The position numbers and the translations under genes were made by a program. From Sphingomonas hylomeconis (GTDB lineage: Bacteria > Pseudomonadota > Alphaproteobacteria > Sphingomonadales > Sphingomonadaceae): a stretch of DNA of 64,000 bases. Below the pieces are notes generated by a model. It did not search any database, was not told where the DNA came from, and was given only the letters and a program-made list of their open reading frames with translations. Every line of letters starts with the position of its first letter. Position 1 is the stretch's first letter. Positions 8,170-16,530 of the stretch are shown here, one piece after another. Location: contig NZ_JANQBK010000015.1 in the NCBI RefSeq assembly GCF_025370105.1, positions 62,001-126,000 of the forward strand. Direction: 5' to 3'.

Positions 8170-9621
8170 ATGACAACCGCTTCCGACATCGTAGCCCAAC
8201 TCGACACGCTCTACCGCGCGTCGGTCGACCGCCTGCAAGCCGCGCTCACCGCCTATATCGCCGACGGCACCACGCCCGATCCCGAATCGCGCCGCGATGG
8301 CAGTTTCGCCTATCCCGAGATCCGCCTGACCTATCGCGGGGGCAATGATCGCCCCGCCCCGATCCGCTCGTTCGGCCGGCTCGTGACCGAGGGCGACTAT
8401 CGGATCAGCGTGACCAAACCGGCGATCTTCGCCGATTACCTGACCGAGCAGCTGACACTGCTGATCGAGGATTACGACGTCGAGGTGCAGGCGGTGGAGG
8501 GGCGGCAGGAAATCCCCTTCCCGTATGTGATCGATCCCGGCCACGCGCTCAGCCTCGACGAGATCTCCGCCGCCGATCTCGCACGCTTCTTCCCGGCCAC
8601 GGAGCTCGCGCATATCGGTGACGAGATCGCCGACGGGCTGTGGGTCGCCAGCGACGACACCCGTCCGCTCGCTTTGTTCGACGGGCTGCGCACCGATTTC
8701 AGCCTCGCCCGCCTGCGGCACTATATGGGCACGCCGGCCGAGCATTCGCAGCGCTTCATCCTGTTCACTAACTATCACCGCTATGTCGACGAGTTCGTCC
8801 GCTGGGGCGCGAGCCAGCTCGCCCCCGCGGCGGACGGCACGCCGAGCCGCTTCACCGGCCTGTCGGGCGCCGGCGGGATCATGATCCGCCATGGCGACGA
8901 TGCCGATAAGATCGTCAGTGACAGCGCGTGGCGGCGGCACCAGATGCCGGCCTATCACCTGATGGCGGACGACCGCACCGGTATCACTTTGGTGAATATC
9001 GGCGTCGGCCCGTCCAACGCCAAGACGATCACCGATCATCTGGCGGTGATGCGCCCCGAGGCATGGCTGATGATCGGCCATTGCGGCGGTCTCCGCCCCA
9101 GCCAGCGGATCGGCGATTACGTGCTCGCGCACGCTTACCTGCGCGACGACCATGTGCTGGACGACGTGCTGCCGCCGGAGATCCCGGTGCCGGCGATCGC
9201 CGAGGTGCAGGTAGCGATGGCGCGTGCCGCGGAGACAATCTCCGGCCAGTCCGGGGACGAGCTCAAACGCCGGCTGCGCACCGGCACGATCGTCACCACC
9301 GACGATCGCAACTGGGAGCTGCGCTATTCGAAATCGGCGCTGCGCTTCTCGCTCAGCCGCGCGGTCGGCATCGACATGGAGAGCGCGACGATCGCCGCGC
9401 AGGGCTATCGCTTCCGCGTGCCCTACGGCACCTTGCTGTGCGTGTCGGACAAGCCGTTGCACGGCGAACTCAAGCTACCGGGGCAAGCCAACCGCTTCTA
9501 CGAACGCGCGATCAACGAACATATGCGCATCGGCATCGAAACCTGCGAGGAATTGCGCCGCGAGGGTGCCAAGCTGCACAGCCGCAAGCTGCGCGCGTTC
9601 AACGAGCCGCCGTTCCGGTAA
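8170..9621 (+). CDS. amn: AMP nucleosidase
   Basis: Hydrolyses AMP to adenine and ribose 5-phosphate, controlling the adenylate pool. The 483-residue length matches the family. The N-terminal regulatory domain contains FTNYHRYVDEFVRWG, and the C-terminal nucleoside-phosphorylase-like domain contains VNIGVGPSNAKTITDHLAV, MIGHCGGLRPSQRIGDYVLA and the substrate-binding AVGIDMESATIAAQGYRF. The start ATG 8170 follows a strong terminator; no strong Shine-Dalgarno is visible. It stands alone between two small membrane-protein genes. Confidence 0.96.
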   Translation: MTTASDIVAQLDTLYRASVDRLQAALTAYIADGTTPDPESRRDGSFAYPEIRLTYRGGNDRPAPIRSFGRLVTEGDYRISVTKPAIFADYLTEQLTLLIEDYDVEVQAVEGRQEIPFPYVIDPGHALSLDEISAADLARFFPATELAHIGDEIADGLWVASDDTRPLALFDGLRTDFSLARLRHYMGTPAEHSQRFILFTNYHRYVDEFVRWGASQLAPAADGTPSRFTGLSGAGGIMIRHGDDADKIVSDSAWRRHQMPAYHLMADDRTGITLVNIGVGPSNAKTITDHLAVMRPEAWLMIGHCGGLRPSQRIGDYVLAHAYLRDDHVLDDVLPPEIPVPAIAEVQVAMARAAETISGQSGDELKRRLRTGTIVTTDDRNWELRYSKSALRFSLSRAVGIDMESATIAAQGYRFRVPYGTLLCVSDKPLHGELKLPGQANRFYERAINEHMRIGIETCEELRREGAKLHSRKLRAFNEPPFR

Positions 9622-9714
9622 GCCGCTGGCAGCGGGCAACTTTGCCTTGCGTTCGCGGAAACCCTGACGCGTTGATGCGTTACGCTTGCTCAACGACCGA
9701 GGAGTCCCTTCGCA

Positions 9715-10197
9715 ATGGCCACGCCGCCCAAAGATCCGACCGACACGCCGCCCGCCTCGGCCAAGCCGCCTGCGCCGCGCAAGCCGGCGACTCCGCGCAA
9801 GGCCGCTGCGCCACGCAAGACGGCGCGCAAGACCGCAGCGGGCAGCACCCCCGCGTCGAAGCCGGCCGCGCGCAAGCCGGCAGCGCCGCGCGCCTCGGCA
9901 GCAACATCACGGACGACTGCGGCCAAGACGTCCCCGGCCGCGAAAGCCCCCACACGGCGCCGCACGGCGGCCAAGGCCGCTCCGGCCAGCACCGGCACGA
10001 GCAAATGGGGCCTTGCCGCGATCGTCGGTGGCGTCGGCGCGGCGCTGACCGCTGGCCTGCTTGCCTTGCGCGGCAGCACGCCTGCCAATGATCTGGCGCT
10101 GCCCAATAAGGGGCAGAAGGCGCATCAGGCCGACGGCACAGATTCCTCCGCCTCGTTCCAGGCCGGCATCGCCGACGAAGGCACGATCCCGGAATGA
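9715..10197 (+). CDS. Histone-H1-like Lys/Ala/Pro-rich protein with one membrane helix
   Basis: A 160-residue protein of very unusual composition. Residues 1-92 are almost only Ala, Lys, Pro, Arg, Thr and Ser in repeating KPA/RKTA/KAA units, like histone H1 tails and AlgP. A single membrane segment follows (about 97-117, WGLAAIVGGVGAALTAGLLA), then a short polar tail. GAGGAG lies ten bases before the ATG. The highly basic N-terminus should bind nucleic acid or anionic polymers and, by the positive-inside rule, face the cytoplasm, which would make this a membrane-anchored DNA- or RNA-binding protein. That role is inference from composition only. Low complexity could also allow length variation between strains. 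Confidence 0.75.
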   Translation: MATPPKDPTDTPPASAKPPAPRKPATPRKAAAPRKTARKTAAGSTPASKPAARKPAAPRASAATSRTTAAKTSPAAKAPTRRRTAAKAAPASTGTSKWGLAAIVGGVGAALTAGLLALRGSTPANDLALPNKGQKAHQADGTDSSASFQAGIADEGTIPE

Positions 10198-10204
10198 CAT
10201 CCTA

Positions 10205-10234
10205 CCGCCATCCCCGCGCCTGCGGGGATGGCGG
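10205..10234. repeat. Perfect hairpin between convergent genes
   Basis: CCGCCATCCCCGC (10205-10217) and its exact complement (10222-10234) around the loop GCCT. It lies between converging stops at 10197 and 10241 and lacks a T-run. The ATCCCCG...CGGGGAT core is also found in the convergent gap at 54365-54391, which suggests a dispersed palindromic unit used as a bidirectional end signal. Confidence 0.6.
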
Positions 10235-10240
10235 CAGTGA

Positions 10241-10993
10241 CTAGCGCGCGCCGTCCAGCGCGAACTCCACGGTGATCGTCACGTCGGTCGCCACGCTGTC
10301 CGGTGCGCTACCGCCGCCCTTGGCGAACATGCGGAAGATCTGCGACATGAAGTCGAGCGACTGCTGGCCGAGTTCCTGCCGTTCGCTGATCCGCGTCAGC
10401 ACTGCCTTGCCGCCGAGCAACGCGGCATAGCTGTCGGCCTCGGCACGCGCCTTGTTCAATGCCTGCTGCTTGGCGGCGCGCTTAGCGCCGACCTCGTCGG
10501 TGAGCATCGGGATCGCCTTGTCCCCCGGCTTGGCGCCGTTGGCCGCGAGCAGGGCGATCGCCTTCTCGACTGCCGCGGCGTTCGGCGCATCGAGCGAAAA
10601 GCTCCTGCTCGCGCCGAACTCGGCGGCCTCTTCCTTGGTATCGGCATGATCCTCGTCCGTCGCACTGGCGGCGGCGTCGATCGCCATGTCGGGCGCCGGG
10701 CAGCTCGCGCTCGACTTGCCCGGCCGCATGTCGCTGATCAGATTGGGCAGCGACAGGCCGCCGGTCAAGGCCGCCGCCGGCCCCACGCCGATCGCGCGAA
10801 GCCCTGCATCGATCGTCGCGCTTTTACTGGCCAGCAACCGATCCGCCGCCGCCTGTGAGGTGGCGCAGACATCGAGCGACGCCGCCAGGCGGTATTTCTG
10901 TGCCGGGGTCTCGATATGCCCGGAGGCAACGATTTCCACCGTCACCGGCGCGGACGACGCGCCGGCGAGCAACATTGCCGCGATAGCCGACAT
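10241..10993 (-). CDS. SIMPL-domain (DUF541) secreted protein
   Basis: A 250-residue protein with a short hydrophobic signal sequence (MSAIAAMLLAGASSAPV) and the SIMPL/DUF541 pattern: SGHIETPAQKYRLAASLDV at the N-terminus, a central helical region with KQQALNKARAEADSYAALLG, and a C-terminal TDVTITVEFAL strand. The family is periplasmic or outer-membrane associated; its function is poorly defined. I chose ATG 10991-10993 because it overlaps the stop of the upstream peptidase gene as TGATG, indicating translational coupling. A second ATG two codons upstream is also possible. The first half contains an acidic low-complexity insert (ATDEDHADTKEEAAE). Confidence 0.85.
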   Translation of the reverse strand: MSAIAAMLLAGASSAPVTVEIVASGHIETPAQKYRLAASLDVCATSQAAADRLLASKSATIDAGLRAIGVGPAAALTGGLSLPNLISDMRPGKSSASCPAPDMAIDAAASATDEDHADTKEEAAEFGASRSFSLDAPNAAAVEKAIALLAANGAKPGDKAIPMLTDEVGAKRAAKQQALNKARAEADSYAALLGGKAVLTRISERQELGQQSLDFMSQIFRMFAKGGGSAPDSVATDVTITVEFALDGAR

Positions 10994-12825
10994 CACCATC
11001 CCGTCGGCTTCCCCTTGTTCTGTGCATCGAGCCACTTCTTGAGCGGCGCGAAATAGGCGACCATCGCCTTGCCCGACATCTCGCGGCTGCCGGTGAACTT
11101 CTCCAGCGCATCCGGCCACGGCTTGCTCTGCCCCATTTCAAGCATCGCGTTCAGCTTCGCGCCGACTTCCTTGTTGCCGTAGAACGAGCAGCGATGCAGC
11201 GGACCCTTCCAGCCGACCTGTTTGCACGCCGCCTGGTAGAACTGGAATTGCAGCAGTCGCGCGAGAAAATAGCGCGTGTAGGGTGTGCTTGCCGGCACGT
11301 GATATTTGGCGCCCGGATCGAACTTGGTCTCGTCGCGCGCGACCGGCGGCACGATACCCTGATATTTCAGCCGCAGATCGTCCCAGCCCTTTTCGTAGGC
11401 CGTCGCCGGAATGTCGCCGGCGAACACGCCCCAGCGCCATTTGTCGATCAGCAGCCCGAACGGCAGGAACGCGACCTTGTCCATCGCCTGACGCAGGAGC
11501 AGCCCGATATCCTTGTCCGCGCTCGGCACCCTGGCCTGATCGAGCAGCCCGATCTGCACGAGATAATTGGGCGTGATCGACAGCGCGACGAAATCTCCGA
11601 TCGCTTCGTGGAAGCCGTCATTGGCGCCGTTGAGATACAGCGGCGGCTGCTTCTGATAGGCGCGCTGGTAATAATTGTGGCCGAGCTCGTGATGGATGGT
11701 GACGAAATCGTCGCCATTCACCTTGGTGCACATCTTGATGCGGATATCGTCCTTATTGTCGAGATCCCAGGCCGAGGCGTGGCAGATCACCTCGCGATCC
11801 GCCGGCTTGGTGATCTGCGAGCGCGCCCAGAACGTATCGGGCAATGCCGCAAAGCCCAGCGAGGAATAGAAGGCCTCGCCGGTCTTGACCATCTTCAGCG
11901 CGTCGTAATTCTTCGCCTTGAGCAACTCGGTCGTGTCGAAGCCGAGATCGCCCGCGCCCTTGGGCGCGACGACGTCATAGATATTGCCCCATTCCTGCGC
12001 CCACATATTGCCCAGCAGATCGCTGCGGATCGGCCCGGTCTTGGACTGGACGGCGTCGCCGTATTTCTCGTTGAGCTTCCACCGCACATAGGTGTGCAGC
12101 GACTTGTACAGCGGCTCGACTTCCAGCCACAATTTGTCGGTCAGCTCGGCGAACGCCTCGGGGCTCATGTCATAGCCGGCGCGCCACATCGAGCCGACAT
12201 CCTTGTAGCCGAGCTCGGTTGCGCCCTTGTTGGCGATGTCGACCGTGCGAGCATAATCCTGGCGCATCGGCGCACCGACATTGTCGTGCCAGCTGACCCA
12301 CATTTCCTTCAACTTGGCCGGATCGCGCTCCGTGCCCATCGCCGCTTCGATATCGCTGCCGTTGATCGGCTTACCGTCGAGCGTGCCCTTGCCCTTGCCG
12401 TAGGAGGAGGACATTTTGGTCACCAGCGTCGAGAGCTCGGTCGCTGCGCCCGGCGTGGTCGGCGCGGGCAGCGTGATGCCGCCGCGCAGCAGATCAAGCT
12501 TGCGCCGCGTATCGAACGACAGGCCCGGCACCTTGTCGAACTTGGCGGCTTCCAGCGCGAGCTTGACCGACAGCTCGGTGCCCTCGGCATTGATCCGCGC
12601 GGCCATCGCATCGGTATCGTCGGTGATATAGGTCGCGTTGACCCAATTGACCTGGCTCGATTGGATGCCGAAATCGAACAGCGTCTTTTCCGACGCGGCG
12701 ACGAACGCGTCGGCGTCTGCGGCGGTCGCGGCGGCCGTTGCAGCGGCCGGTGCGGTCTGCGCCACGCCGGGGGTGGCAAGCATTGCCAGCGACAGCGCCA
12801 GGCACGAAATACCGGTACGGATCAT
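10993..12825 (-). CDS. M2-family zinc peptidyl-dipeptidase (ACE-like)
   Basis: A 610-residue secreted metallopeptidase of the angiotensin-converting-enzyme family, expected to release C-terminal dipeptides in the periplasm. The zinc site is HHELGHNYY (HExxH), with the third ligand in GFHEAIGDFVALS 24 residues on. YGNKEVGAKLNAMLEMGQS and TPYTRYFLARLLQFQF near the C-terminus are conserved ACE stretches. The signal peptide ends near ATPGVAQ. I chose ATG 12823-12825, with GAGG five bases upstream, rather than the in-frame start 20 codons earlier. Bacterial ACE homologues are known in Xanthomonas and sphingomonads. It forms an operon with the SIMPL gene through a TGATG overlap. Confidence 0.95.
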   Translation of the reverse strand: MIRTGISCLALSLAMLATPGVAQTAPAAATAAATAADADAFVAASEKTLFDFGIQSSQVNWVNATYITDDTDAMAARINAEGTELSVKLALEAAKFDKVPGLSFDTRRKLDLLRGGITLPAPTTPGAATELSTLVTKMSSSYGKGKGTLDGKPINGSDIEAAMGTERDPAKLKEMWVSWHDNVGAPMRQDYARTVDIANKGATELGYKDVGSMWRAGYDMSPEAFAELTDKLWLEVEPLYKSLHTYVRWKLNEKYGDAVQSKTGPIRSDLLGNMWAQEWGNIYDVVAPKGAGDLGFDTTELLKAKNYDALKMVKTGEAFYSSLGFAALPDTFWARSQITKPADREVICHASAWDLDNKDDIRIKMCTKVNGDDFVTIHHELGHNYYQRAYQKQPPLYLNGANDGFHEAIGDFVALSITPNYLVQIGLLDQARVPSADKDIGLLLRQAMDKVAFLPFGLLIDKWRWGVFAGDIPATAYEKGWDDLRLKYQGIVPPVARDETKFDPGAKYHVPASTPYTRYFLARLLQFQFYQAACKQVGWKGPLHRCSFYGNKEVGAKLNAMLEMGQSKPWPDALEKFTGSREMSGKAMVAYFAPLKKWLDAQNKGKPTGW

Positions 12826-12881
12826 GAAAACCTCAGGTTGAACGGTGGGATGCCGCAACCTGTCCTTCGCTTGGGCTCCGG

Positions 12882-13667
12882 TCAAGCCGCGGCGAGGAAC
12901 TCCGCGATGGCGTGGCCCAGCTCGGGCTTGGTCACCGCGCTCATATGCCCGCCCGGTGTCTCGACCAGCACCGCATCCGGCAGCAGCGCCGCGACCTCGG
13001 CATGCGAGCCGTTATCGTCATCGTCTTTGCCCGCCACCACCAGGGTGCGCTGCTCGATCGCGCGTAGCGCCGCGATCGGGGTATCGACGAACGTGTCGAG
13101 GATATGCAGCAGCGCCACCGGATCACCGCCGGTGGTCTTGAGAAACGCCTCCGCCAGCCATTCCGGGGTGCCTTGCGCGAAGCTGCCGAGATTGCTCAGG
13201 ATCTTGCGGAAATGGCCGCCCCGCCCCGCCGTGTCGGTCAGCCCGCTCAGCCCCATGCCGGCAATCACCACGCGCCTGGGCGTCGCCCCACTGGCCATCA
13301 TCCGCGCCGTCGTCCGCGCGCCCAGCGAATAGCCGCCAAGATCGTAGTCGGTCAGTCCCAAATGCGCGATCAGCGCGAAGCCATCCTGCATCAGCACGTC
13401 GGGCGGATAGGCCGCGGCGTCATGCGGTTTGGCGCTGTCGCCATGCGCGCGCAGATCCGGCATGATCACCCGAAATCCCTTCGCCGCCACCGCCGCGGCA
13501 TGGCCATAGCGCACCCAATTGGTCGAGGCGTTGGAGAAGAAGCCGTGGATCAGGACGACCGGCCGCCCCTCGCCCAGTTCGCGAAACGCCAGCCGCGTGC
13601 CGTCGAAGCTCTCGAAAAACTGCGGTTCAATCGGGGATTTTGCCAATTGCCTTGATCCAACGGTCAC
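12882..13667 (-). CDS. Alpha/beta-fold hydrolase
   Basis: A 261-residue cytoplasmic alpha/beta hydrolase. The oxyanion region is VVLIHGFFSN, the nucleophile elbow is GGYSLGARTT (Ser), and the catalytic His lies in ETPGGHMSAV; an acid in the GKDDDD region completes the triad. The substrate is unknown. The first start is GTG 13667, overlapping the upstream GFA gene by 41 bp. An in-frame TTG at 13646 is preceded by AAGG and would shorten the protein by seven residues; I cannot decide between them. Genes from asd (15558) down to this one run in the same direction with gaps of at most 14 bp, suggesting one transcript. Confidence 0.9.
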   Translation of the reverse strand: MTVGSRQLAKSPIEPQFFESFDGTRLAFRELGEGRPVVLIHGFFSNASTNWVRYGHAAAVAAKGFRVIMPDLRAHGDSAKPHDAAAYPPDVLMQDGFALIAHLGLTDYDLGGYSLGARTTARMMASGATPRRVVIAGMGLSGLTDTAGRGGHFRKILSNLGSFAQGTPEWLAEAFLKTTGGDPVALLHILDTFVDTPIAALRAIEQRTLVVAGKDDDDNGSHAEVAALLPDAVLVETPGGHMSAVTKPELGHAIAEFLAAA

Positions 13668-14076
13668 GAGTGGAAGGGTTATCGTCCGCCCGCGTAGCAG
13701 GAAGGTGGCGCGTGTCGAGCCAGTCTTCGTGCCAAGTCTCGGGCGAAAAGTGGCTGGTCGGCGTGAAGCGATAGGAATCGTCGAAACTGCCGACGGTCAG
13801 ATCCATCGTCGCGCCAGGCTCGATAAATTCGAACGTCAGCGGCGTGCCGCAAGCGGCGCAGAACCCGCGCTTAGCGATCGGTGAGGATTGGTAGCGATCC
13901 GGCTCGCGCGTCGTCCATGTCACGTCGGCGATCTTCACGTTCTTGAACGCGATCGACACCCCGCCCGTCGCCCGCTGGCACATCCGGCAATGGCACAAAT
14001 AGGCCTCATCGCTGTCGATCGTGACGCTGTACCGCACCTGCCCGCACTGGCAGCCGCCGGTCATCGTGTCGGCCAT
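13627..14076 (-). CDS. GFA/CENP-V family zinc protein (copy 1)
   Basis: A 149-residue protein with the full cysteine set of the GFA (glutathione-dependent formaldehyde-activating enzyme-like) fold: GGCQCGQVRY, CHCRMCQRATG and FCAACGTPLTF, which bind two zinc ions. The family name comes from an enzyme in methylotrophs; most homologues have no proven activity and I assign none. GGAGGAG stands just before the ATG at 14074-14076. The next gene upstream is a second GFA protein, 14 bp away. The two share the cysteine pattern but little else, so the duplication is not recent. Confidence 0.9.
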   Translation of the reverse strand: MADTMTGGCQCGQVRYSVTIDSDEAYLCHCRMCQRATGGVSIAFKNVKIADVTWTTREPDRYQSSPIAKRGFCAACGTPLTFEFIEPGATMDLTVGSFDDSYRFTPTSHFSPETWHEDWLDTRHLPATRADDNPSTRDRWIKAIGKIPD

Positions 14077-14090
14077 CTTCTCCTCCCGTG

Positions 14091-14525
14091 TCAGCGCGCG
14101 AACAGTTTGAAGATCGCCTCGATCGTGGCGGCTTCCTCGAACGTCTCGGCGTCCACGGGAAGAACGACCCAGGGTTGTTTGCGTTTCACCCAGATATGCA
14201 CCGGCACGTCCAGTTCGTCGCTGCGGTCCAGCGATCCCGCACGGAGCACGGCAACACCGGGACGCATCGTATTGGTGTTGAACAACCGCACATGGCACAC
14301 ACCGCACATCCGCTGCAGCGACTGCGTGCCGCTCGGCGATTGGAATCCGTATTGCACCACCGGCCCGGCAATCGACAGCGCACTTTCTGCGAGCAAAACC
14401 TGCTCGCTGAAAGCGCTGCCCGACCAGGTCTGGCAGGTGCGGCAATGGCAGGCATAGGCCTTGGGCAGGTCAGTCAGCGCGAGTTCGTATCGACACGCGC
14501 CGCAATGGCATCCGCCCGCGACCAT
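14091..14525 (-). CDS. GFA/CENP-V family zinc protein (copy 2)
   Basis: A 144-residue protein with the motifs GGCHCGACRYEL, CHCRTCQTWSG and MCGVCHVRLF, matching the three cysteine pairs of the GFA fold. It starts four bases after the asd stop without a good Shine-Dalgarno, suggesting coupled translation. The C-terminal half (VHIWVKRKQPWVVLP) resembles the substrate-pocket side of the family. Its function is unknown; it may differ in substrate from copy 1. Confidence 0.9.
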   Translation of the reverse strand: MVAGGCHCGACRYELALTDLPKAYACHCRTCQTWSGSAFSEQVLLAESALSIAGPVVQYGFQSPSGTQSLQRMCGVCHVRLFNTNTMRPGVAVLRAGSLDRSDELDVPVHIWVKRKQPWVVLPVDAETFEEAATIEAIFKLFAR

Positions 14526-14529
14526 CGGC

Positions 14530-15558
14530 TCAGGCGCCCTTGCGCAGGTGCCGGCGCCCGAGCAGTTCCGCGATCTGCACCGCGTTCAGCGCCGCGCCCT
14601 TGCGGAGGTTGTCGCTCACGCACCATAGGTTAATGCCGTTTTCGATCGTAGGATCCTCGCGCACGCGGCTGACGAACGTCGCGAACTCGCCGACGCACTC
14701 CACCGGCGTGATATAGCCGCCATCCTCGCGCTTGTCGTACAGCATCACGCCCGGCGCCTCGCGCAGGATATCCTGCGCTTCCTTGGCCGAGATCTCATCC
14801 TCGAATTCGATGTTGATCGCTTCCGAATGGCCGACGAACACCGGCACGCGCACGCACGTCGCCGTCACCTTGATCTTGGGATCGAGAATCTTCTTGGTTT
14901 CGACCACCATCTTCCATTCTTCCTTGGTCGAACCATCGTCGAGGAAGCTGTCGATATGCGGGATCACGTTGAAGGCGATCTGCTTGGTGAACTTCTTGGG
15001 CTCGGCCGGATCGCCGACGAAAATGTTGCGGCTCTGCTCGAACAGTTCGTCCATGCCCTGCTTGCCCGCGCCCGACACCGACTGGTACGTCGCGACGACC
15101 ACGCGGGTGATCTTCGCCTTGTCGTGCAACGGCTTCAGCACCACCACCATCTGCGCGGTCGAGCAGTTCGGGTTAGCGATGATGTTGCGCACCTTATAGC
15201 CGTCAATCGCTTCCGGATTCACTTCCGGCACGATCAGCGGCACGTCCGGATCCATGCGGTACAGCGAGCTATTGTCGATCACCGTGCAGCCGGCGGCGGC
15301 GGCGATCGGCGCATATTTGGCGGTCGCCTCCGAGCCGATCGCGAACAGCGCCATGTCCCAGCCGGTCCAGTCGAAATTGTCGATGTTCTGGACCTTGAAC
15401 TGTTTCCCGGTGTCGCCGTAATCGACCATCAGCCCCTGGCTGCGCGACGAGGCGACGACCGCGATCTCGTCGGCCGGAAATTCGCGCTCCGCCAGGATGT
15501 TGAGCATCTCGCGCCCGACATTGCCCGTCGCGCCCGCGACCACGATCCGATAGCCCAT
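14530..15558 (-). CDS. asd: Aspartate-semialdehyde dehydrogenase
   Basis: NADPH-dependent conversion of aspartyl phosphate to aspartate semialdehyde, the branch-point step to lysine/diaminopimelate, methionine and threonine. It is 342 residues, the usual length. VAGATGNVGREMLNIL is the nucleotide-binding loop. NPNCSTAQMVVVLKPL carries the catalytic Cys, and TCVRVPVFVGHSEAIN the substrate Arg and catalytic His. The start is ATG 15556-15558 (MGYRIVVAGATG), preceded by GGGA; the longer open frame upstream overlaps the divergent dut promoter region and is not family-like. It leads the run asd-GFA-GFA-hydrolase. Confidence 0.97.
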   Translation of the reverse strand: MGYRIVVAGATGNVGREMLNILAEREFPADEIAVVASSRSQGLMVDYGDTGKQFKVQNIDNFDWTGWDMALFAIGSEATAKYAPIAAAAGCTVIDNSSLYRMDPDVPLIVPEVNPEAIDGYKVRNIIANPNCSTAQMVVVLKPLHDKAKITRVVVATYQSVSGAGKQGMDELFEQSRNIFVGDPAEPKKFTKQIAFNVIPHIDSFLDDGSTKEEWKMVVETKKILDPKIKVTATCVRVPVFVGHSEAINIEFEDEISAKEAQDILREAPGVMLYDKREDGGYITPVECVGEFATFVSRVREDPTIENGINLWCVSDNLRKGAALNAVQIAELLGRRHLRKGA

Positions 15559-15700
15559 GAATATTTCCCGCAGTTGAAGTCGTCGAGCGCGCGATACCAG
15601 AAACGTGCCGGCTGGGAAGCGCGTAAAGCTATCGCGGTGAACAAGCATGGTTTGCCGCGTCGTTTTGCGCCCGAGCGGCCAATCCCCTATATGGGCGGCC

Positions 15701-16144
15701 ATGACGACGATTTCCCTTGCCCTGAAACGCCTGCCGCATGGCGACGGCCTGCCGCTCCCCGCCTACGCGACCGACGGTGCCGCCGGCATGGACGTGGTGT
15801 CGGCCGACGCCACGACGCTCGCCCCCGGCGCGCGCGCTGCGATCGCCACCGGCTTCGCCATCGCCATTCCCGCCGGATACGAAGTGCAGGTCCGCCCGCG
15901 CTCGGGCCTGGCGCTCAAACACGGCGTCACCTGCCTCAACACGCCGGGCACGATCGACAGCGATTATCGCGGCGAAGTGAAGGTCATCCTCGCCAATCTC
16001 GGCACCGAGCCTTTCGTCATCGCGCGCGGCGATCGCATCGCCCAACTCGTCCCCGCCCCGGTCCAGCGCGCGACGCTGGACGAGGTCGCCGATCTCGACG
16101 ACACGGTTCGGGGCAGCGGGGGTTTCGGGTCCACGGGTCGCTGA
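15701..16144 (+). CDS. dut: dUTP diphosphatase
   Basis: Hydrolyses dUTP to dUMP and pyrophosphate, keeping uracil out of DNA and feeding dTMP synthesis. The 147-residue length is typical of the trimeric dUTPase. The five family motifs are visible: [45 protein letters not shown], and the C-terminal [10 protein letters not shown], the flexible arm that closes the active site. The start is ATG 15701 ([10 protein letters not shown]). Its stop overlaps the start of the next gene as TGATG. Confidence 0.97.
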   Translation: MTTISLALKRLPHGDGLPLPAYATDGAAGMDVVSADATTLAPGARAAIATGFAIAIPAGYEVQVRPRSGLALKHGVTCLNTPGTIDSDYRGEVKVILANLGTEPFVIARGDRIAQLVPAPVQRATLDEVADLDDTVRGSGGFGSTGR

Positions 16145-16530
16145 TGATGATTGCACCAATCCTGATCGCGGCGGCGCAGATTGCCGCCGCACCTGCCGTG
16201 CCGACCGACTGGTCGCTGCTCGCGCCGCTGCCGTATGTCGCGACGCCGCAACAGGCGCCGGCGCTCGCCAATTTCGTCGCGGGCGAGATCACCGCCGGCC
16301 GCTGCCCGATCGCGCGCCCGGCCGACGGCCGTTATGTCGTCAGGGTCGAGATCGCCACCCTGGTCGGTGCCGACGGCGTGGTGCGCCGCACCGTGCCGCG
16401 CGCGATCAACTGCCCGACGGTGGAGCAATTTAGCGCCGGGCTGGTGCTGAGCTTCGCGCGCGGCAACCTCCAGCGCACCACCACCGATCAATGGTATCGC
16501 GCGACGATCGTGTTCGACTGGAACGCCTGA
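16144..16530 (+). CDS. Secreted hypothetical protein, possibly TonB-C-like
   Basis: A 128-residue protein starting at the ATG that overlaps the dut stop (TGATG). It has a short signal peptide ([18 protein letters not shown]), then a domain ending in strand-rich sequence (DGVVRRTVPRAINCPTVEQFSAGLVLSFARG and YRATIVFDW). This layout resembles the C-terminal domain of TonB-family proteins, but the match is by eye and weak. Two Cys residues could form a disulfide. It is co-transcribed with dut and the MoeB-like gene, an arrangement that gives no functional clue. Confidence 0.7.
   Translation: MMIAPILIAAAQIAAAPAVPTDWSLLAPLPYVATPQQAPALANFVAGEITAGRCPIARPADGRYVVRVEIATLVGADGVVRRTVPRAINCPTVEQFSAGLVLSFARGNLQRTTTDQWYRATIVFDWNA

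Noticed and set aside
11194..13332. 712-codon open frame on the plus strand
   Set aside because: It is the reverse shadow of the M2 peptidase and hydrolase genes, which have strong motifs; no start signal or domain.
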